Program-made: the position numbers and the translations under genes
The notes under the pieces: model-generated
What the model was told of the DNA's origin: nothing
Databases searched by the model: none
Seen by the model: only the letters and a program-made list of their open reading frames with translations
DNA from: Cupriavidus pauculus
GTDB taxonomy: Bacteria > Pseudomonadota > Gammaproteobacteria > Burkholderiales > Burkholderiaceae
Length of the DNA: 64,000 bases
Assembly (NCBI RefSeq): GCF_008801835.1
Contig: NZ_VZOW01000008.1
Location: 62,001-126,000, forward strand
Reading direction: 5' to 3'
Part shown: piece by piece, positions 61,401-64,000 of the stretch
Layout: every line of letters begins with the position of its first letter
Position numbering within the stretch: position 1 is the stretch's first letter

Positions 61401-62780
61401 TTAGTTCACGCGCCGGATCGGCGCAGGGAACCACTCGCCCTTCTGCACTTCCGCCTTCGGCACGTAAGTGCGGAAGTTCAGCGAGAAGCCCTTGCCCGGG
61501 GGCGTCGGCAGCCAGTTGCTTTCGGCCGCATTGGCGGGTCGCGTCGGCGCCAGCCAGATGCTGGTGCTGCCGTCTGCATTGGCCTTCAGCCCGGAATGGT
61601 TGTTGAGGTTGTAGCGCTTTGCGGGATTGGGCACGACGCGATAGTCGGGCACGCTGTACAGCGTGACGGACCAGAAGGCATTGACGTGCTTGTCAGGCAT
61701 GCCGCCCTTGGGAAAGCGGATTTCGTACGTGTTGCTGCCGTTCAGCGGCTGCTTGTCGCTGTCGGCCAGGCCGATGAAATAGATCGCTTCGCTGATCGTG
61801 TTGGCCCACAGCCCGCCGTAGTTGACGATGTCGCGCGCCAGCACGTCGTCGCCGAACTTGCCGGCGACGTAGCTCACCGACCAGCCGTCCTTCTGCGTGC
61901 CAAAGCCCTTGGCGTAGGACAGGAATTCCGGCACGGCTTTGGACTTGATTACTTCGTCGACGCGGGCGCGTGCGGCGTCGCTGCTGTTGCGGTAGGCCGC
62001 CACCTGACGTGCGGCGGCCTGCATGGCGGGCGCCTTCGGCATGGCATCAGGGTACGAAGCCAGCACCGCGTCGAGGTTATCGAAAATCGCGCCGCCGATT
62101 GGTGCGTGCGCCGTGAACTTCGGCACCGGCAGCGGCGGCTCGATCTGGATGCCGGCAGGCACGTCGAGCGTGAACTCGCGCTGCAGCTTCTGCGCGACGG
62201 CGGGGCTGCGCTGAAGCTCCACGCGCGCCAGCATCTTGGTCTTGGCCGACGGCAGTTCGATCTTCTGCGCGCCAGCCGGGATCGGCGGATTGGTGCCCTT
62301 GATCACCAGTGCGAACTTGCCGGACGGATGATTGGGAAAGGTGCGTTCATTGATGTTGGTGATGACCTCGCCCCAACCGTCCAGCAGCTGCGCGGTGTAG
62401 TAGCGGCCTTTCACGTGCGGTACGTTGAGGATCACGGCGTGATCCTTATCGGCCGCAATCCACGCTTCCAGATAGGCCACGTCCAGATTCGGATTGACGA
62501 ATTCTGCAGAGCCCAGCGGGTTGTACTTGATCTTGTTGTAGCCCACTTTTTCGACGTTGATATCGTAGTTTTCCTGCTGCAGCACCAGATAACGGCCGTA
62601 CAGGTAGCTCCATGCGCCGACGATCTGTTCGTCGGTGACGGCTGCCGTGGCGGGCGCCTTGGTGGCCGCCGACGTCGCTGGCGACGGCGTGGCATTCTGG
62701 GTCGGGGCACTGCAGGCGCTCAGGCCCAGGACGAGCAGACCGGCGGCAAGCGAGATGGAAAACGGCGTGGGTGTACGCAT
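61401..62780 (-). CDS. DUF1254/DUF1214 lipoprotein
   Basis: A 459-residue lipoprotein with signal MRTPTPFSISLAAGLLVLGLSAC (C23 lipidated) and a Thr/Ala/Pro linker. An N-terminal DUF1254 domain (about 50-200, with YLYGRYLVLQQENYD and LNVPHVKGRYYTAQLLDGWGEV) and a C-terminal DUF1214 domain (about 340-459, GSNTYEIRFPKGGMPDKHVNAFWSVTLYSVPDY and WLAPTRPANAAESNWLPTPPGKGFSLNFRTY) make up the rest. The family is widespread, exported and of unknown function. A second member lies upstream on the same strand. Confidence 0.85.
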   Translation of the reverse strand: MRTPTPFSISLAAGLLVLGLSACSAPTQNATPSPATSAATKAPATAAVTDEQIVGAWSYLYGRYLVLQQENYDINVEKVGYNKIKYNPLGSAEFVNPNLDVAYLEAWIAADKDHAVILNVPHVKGRYYTAQLLDGWGEVITNINERTFPNHPSGKFALVIKGTNPPIPAGAQKIELPSAKTKMLARVELQRSPAVAQKLQREFTLDVPAGIQIEPPLPVPKFTAHAPIGGAIFDNLDAVLASYPDAMPKAPAMQAAARQVAAYRNSSDAARARVDEVIKSKAVPEFLSYAKGFGTQKDGWSVSYVAGKFGDDVLARDIVNYGGLWANTISEAIYFIGLADSDKQPLNGSNTYEIRFPKGGMPDKHVNAFWSVTLYSVPDYRVVPNPAKRYNLNNHSGLKANADGSTSIWLAPTRPANAAESNWLPTPPGKGFSLNFRTYVPKAEVQKGEWFPAPIRRVN

Positions 62781-62956
62781 GATTCTTGGGTTCCGTTGAA
62801 TGAAAGACGAAATGCGCATGAAGCGCGAATCGTGAATGGGCGGACGGTGCGACGCAAAGCTCCAGGCATATCGGCGCGGAATGCTGCGGGCCCGCGCCTT
62901 TGGCGCCAGCCCGCGTCGGTCCATTACGCCAACAACGCCTATCGGGCCTATTACAC

Positions 62957-64000
62957 CTATTGCACCTTGGTGACGACCGGCGGCACCCACTTGTTTTTCA
63001 GGATGTCCTCCTTGGGCCAATAGGCGCGCAAAAACAGCTCGAATTCGTCGGCAGGAGCCGGCAGCCAGTTGGCTACCTTGTCCGCGGCGGGGCGCTCGTG
63101 CTGGACGTAGAGCGTCAGCGATCCGTCTGCGCCGTACACCAGATCCTTGTTCTTGGTGCCGAGCGAGAATCGATTGAGCGCGTTGGGCGCGAAGAAGTGC
63201 GCTTTGTCGTAGAGCGTCATCGACCAGAAGCCATTGACCGGCGGCAGGTTGCCCTTGGCGAAGGTGATTTGGTACGACGAAGCGCCGTTCAGACGTTTCT
63301 GGTCGCCGTCGTATTCGGCGCCGTAGTAGGCCGATTCGCGCCGCGGATTGACGAAGATGTTGGCCTTCGCGGCGGCGGCGCGGCTGTAGTAGTCGGTGCC
63401 GAATTCCGCGCCGTTCATCGGTGCCACCCAACCGTTACCCACCGGCACGCCGGCGCGCGAGTACTGGTGCATCTCCGTCATCATTTCCTTGTCGGCGTCG
63501 ATGGCGGCCTGCTTCAGCGTTTCGGCGATGCGGGGATCTTTTGCGGCGGCGTCCAGCAGCGAGCGGAACCAGCCGTACAGCGCTTCTTCGCCCGGCTGCG
63601 GTGGCACTTCCTTCATCACGGCGGGCAGCTCGGCAAAGAATGCTTCCGGCTTGACCCACTGGGTCTCGGCGCCGCTACCTTGCTTGCCGCCGGCCGGGTC
63701 TGCCAGCGTCGGCATCTTCGACCAGTCCTTGCTCTTCATCTTGCCGTCATATTCGCTCAGCGGATACGCCATGATCTGGCTGACCAGCGGCTGCACGGCC
63801 TTGCGGTCCTCGGCGGTGTCGTCCAGGAATGCGCGCGGAATGATGTAGGCGATATTGGTCGGCGAGCGGAACACTGCCTTGATGCCCTTGGGCACGGTGC
63901 CTTTCCAGTCCGGGCCCACTACCATGTAGAAGCCGGGCTTCGAGCCATACATCTTGCCCACGCCGCCCAGCGTGTCGGTGCGCTGATTGCCGAGCTGATA
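62957..64000 (-). CDS. DUF1254/DUF1214 protein (partial, 5' end outside window)
   Basis: A second DUF1254 protein, of which the last 347 residues are visible; in-frame codons continue to the window edge (YQLGNQRTDTLGGVGKM), so the start is beyond it. Features match the neighbour: GFYMVVGPDWKG in DUF1254, and in DUF1214 GASSYQITFAKGNLPPVNGFWSMTLYDKAHFF and LTLYVQHERPAADKVANWLPAP. The linker is long and contains a conserved run, NGWVAPMNGAEFGTDYYSRA. It is followed on the same strand by another DUF1254 gene and an outer-membrane protein gene, suggesting a shared envelope function. Confidence 0.85.
   Translation of the reverse strand, partial: YQLGNQRTDTLGGVGKMYGSKPGFYMVVGPDWKGTVPKGIKAVFRSPTNIAYIIPRAFLDDTAEDRKAVQPLVSQIMAYPLSEYDGKMKSKDWSKMPTLADPAGGKQGSGAETQWVKPEAFFAELPAVMKEVPPQPGEEALYGWFRSLLDAAAKDPRIAETLKQAAIDADKEMMTEMHQYSRAGVPVGNGWVAPMNGAEFGTDYYSRAAAAKANIFVNPRRESAYYGAEYDGDQKRLNGASSYQITFAKGNLPPVNGFWSMTLYDKAHFFAPNALNRFSLGTKNKDLVYGADGSLTLYVQHERPAADKVANWLPAPADEFELFLRAYWPKEDILKNKWVPPVVTKVQ

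Overview
The window is dense, GC-rich bacterial DNA with about 58 protein genes and no rRNA, tRNA, IS element or CRISPR array that I could see. Its gene content fits a metabolically versatile betaproteobacterium of the Burkholderiaceae, most likely Cupriavidus or Ralstonia. The signs are two Bug-type solute receptors, many LysR, AraC and IclR regulators, beta-ketoadipate pathway pieces, galactarate and rhamnonate-type dehydratases, a CaiB-family CoA-transferase, and an orphan type VI secretion vgrG island. The genus is inferred from gene content, not from a database search.

Layout. 1-2862: galactarate-type sugar-acid uptake and dehydration (MFS porter, GarD). 2929-6491: CHMI-type tautomerase, MgtC-like membrane protein, and an acyl-CoA ligase/IclR operon behind a triple-repeat operator. 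6740-11449: an iron or siderophore operon with a Fur-like box, DUF3649, PepSY reductase-like protein, DUF3325 and a TonB receptor; two mutually exclusive hairpins lie just before the receptor. 11571-17646: HAD-like protein, small Cys-rich protein, chemoreceptor, EAL-CBS-GGDEF protein and an atypical response regulator, the last two separated by an 18-unit heptanucleotide repeat. 17788-22495: twin DnaA boxes, cardiolipin synthase, TetR, a candidate minus-strand small RNA, a Gly/Tyr-rich lipoprotein and a conserved hypothetical. 21752-24732: PLD-VTT fusion translationally coupled to an EEP hydrolase. 24922-29460: AraC/EamA pair, DUF985 cupin, LysR and Old Yellow Enzyme. 29611-33935: sugar-acid cluster (rhamnonate dehydratase family, PdxA-like dehydrogenase, Bug receptor, divergent aldolase). 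34178-39976: vgrG, DUF4123 adaptor, lipoprotein and Tle1 lipase. 39924-43603: LysR and MetQNI-type ABC importer. 43862-48742: BON protein, then an operon with AtoE, YciI, cyclase, CatC and CatD. 48798-54618: YdcF, GltS-like FMN protein, TauE/AraC pair, FAD disulfide oxidoreductase. 54760-59781: exported isochorismatase-like hydrolase, two LysR genes, CoA-transferase and Tat-exported Bug receptor. 60055-64000: EF-hand protein, outer-membrane protein and two DUF1254/DUF1214 proteins, the last cut by the window edge.

How it works together. Most of the window is accessory catabolism: import of organic acids by MFS, Bug, AtoE or ABC systems, activation by CoA ligase or transferase, and dehydratase, aldolase or lactonase steps into central metabolism. 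Each block sits beside its own regulator or a palindromic operator. The non-metabolic modules are iron acquisition, envelope lipid genes, cyclic-di-GMP and chemotaxis signalling, and the T6SS effector island. The least explained elements are the candidate small RNA at 20168-20271, the heptad repeat at 16754-16879 that supplies a stop codon, the paired hairpins at 9181-9223, and the DnaA-box pair at 17788-17810.
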